DNA of 64,000 bases. It comes from Marinobacter nauticus (GTDB taxonomy: Bacteria; Pseudomonadota; Gammaproteobacteria; Pseudomonadales; Oleiphilaceae). Below, piece after piece: positions 63,976 to 64,000 of this stretch. A program made the translations under genes and the position numbers. Location: positions 496,001 to 560,000 of the forward strand of contig NZ_RBJB01000004.1 in NCBI RefSeq assembly GCF_003634635.1. Reading direction: 5' to 3'. Within the stretch, counting starts at the first letter, position 1; each line of letters opens with the position of its first letter. The notes under the pieces are model-generated. The model searched no databases, was not told the DNA's origin, and worked only from the letters and a program-made list of their open reading frames with translations.

Positions 63976-64000
63976 GGGGTTCCGGTACCTGTGAAGAAAC

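Overview
The window looks like chromosomal DNA from a marine, Marinobacter-like gammaproteobacterium. I infer this from the high-GC, densely packed coding, a sodium-type flagellar stator (PomAB-like), an ectoine TRAP importer whose binding protein closely resembles Halomonas TeaA, several TRAP and polyamine importers, and a complete benzoate/catechol pathway. The genus is an inference; no rRNA or other taxonomic marker is present. I saw no tRNA, rRNA, CRISPR array, insertion sequence, integrase or attachment site, and no gene-free stretch longer than 300 bases.

Layout. 1-7907 (+): one tightly packed export operon with the end of an RND adaptor, an RND pump, an ABC ATPase, a double-length FtsX-type permease and an AttH-like lipoprotein. 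7919-15697 (-): ammonium transporter with a sigma-54 promoter and two NtrC-like sites, the PomAB stator, a DUF1232 protein, and an overlapping four-gene set (DASH cryptochrome/photolyase, an unknown methyltransferase-like protein, a retinol-saturase-like FAD oxidoreductase, a DTW-domain tRNA-modifying enzyme). 15894-18395 (+): a soluble PAS-PAS chemoreceptor and glutathione-dependent formaldehyde dehydrogenase.

18456-33026 holds the beta-ketoadipate region. pcaIJFD run leftward and divergently from the IclR-type pcaR. catR (LysR) is convergent with pcaR and divergent from catBCA-benABCD-benK-benE. BenK/BenE import benzoate, BenABC and BenD make catechol, CatA, CatB and CatC give 3-oxoadipate enol-lactone, and PcaD, PcaIJ and PcaF yield succinyl-CoA and acetyl-CoA. 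The protocatechuate branch (pcaGH, pcaB, pcaC) is absent. Operator-like palindromes are visible in both divergent promoter regions.

33061-43834 is a mixed region: a DJ-1/PfpI protein, two solitary family-3 solute-binding proteins, cytochrome b561 and c556, a hotdog thioesterase, a PAS-GGDEF cyclase, a YchJ-like SEC-C protein, a rhodanese, RarD, a small DUF3565-type protein, a LysR regulator, a cation-efflux protein with an abnormal C-terminus, and a SixA-CHAD fusion. 44067-45743 is a Cache chemoreceptor behind a very good sigma-28 promoter, followed by a solitary TRAP binding protein.

47058-57171 (+) has two consecutive, differently ordered polyamine-type ABC importers (potABCD, then binding protein-ATPase-permease-permease). 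The second runs directly into a 7TM-DISM diguanylate cyclase. 57174-62261 (-) is the teaABCD-like ectoine TRAP operon with its universal stress protein and an alanine/glycine symporter. 62403-63975 (-) holds a small alpha/beta hydrolase and a luciferase-like monooxygenase.

I did not find a clearly new defence or mobile system. The leads I consider most worth following are the cryptochrome/oxidoreductase operon, the SixA-CHAD fusion, the diguanylate cyclase coupled to a polyamine importer, and the operator arrays of the pca and cat promoters.
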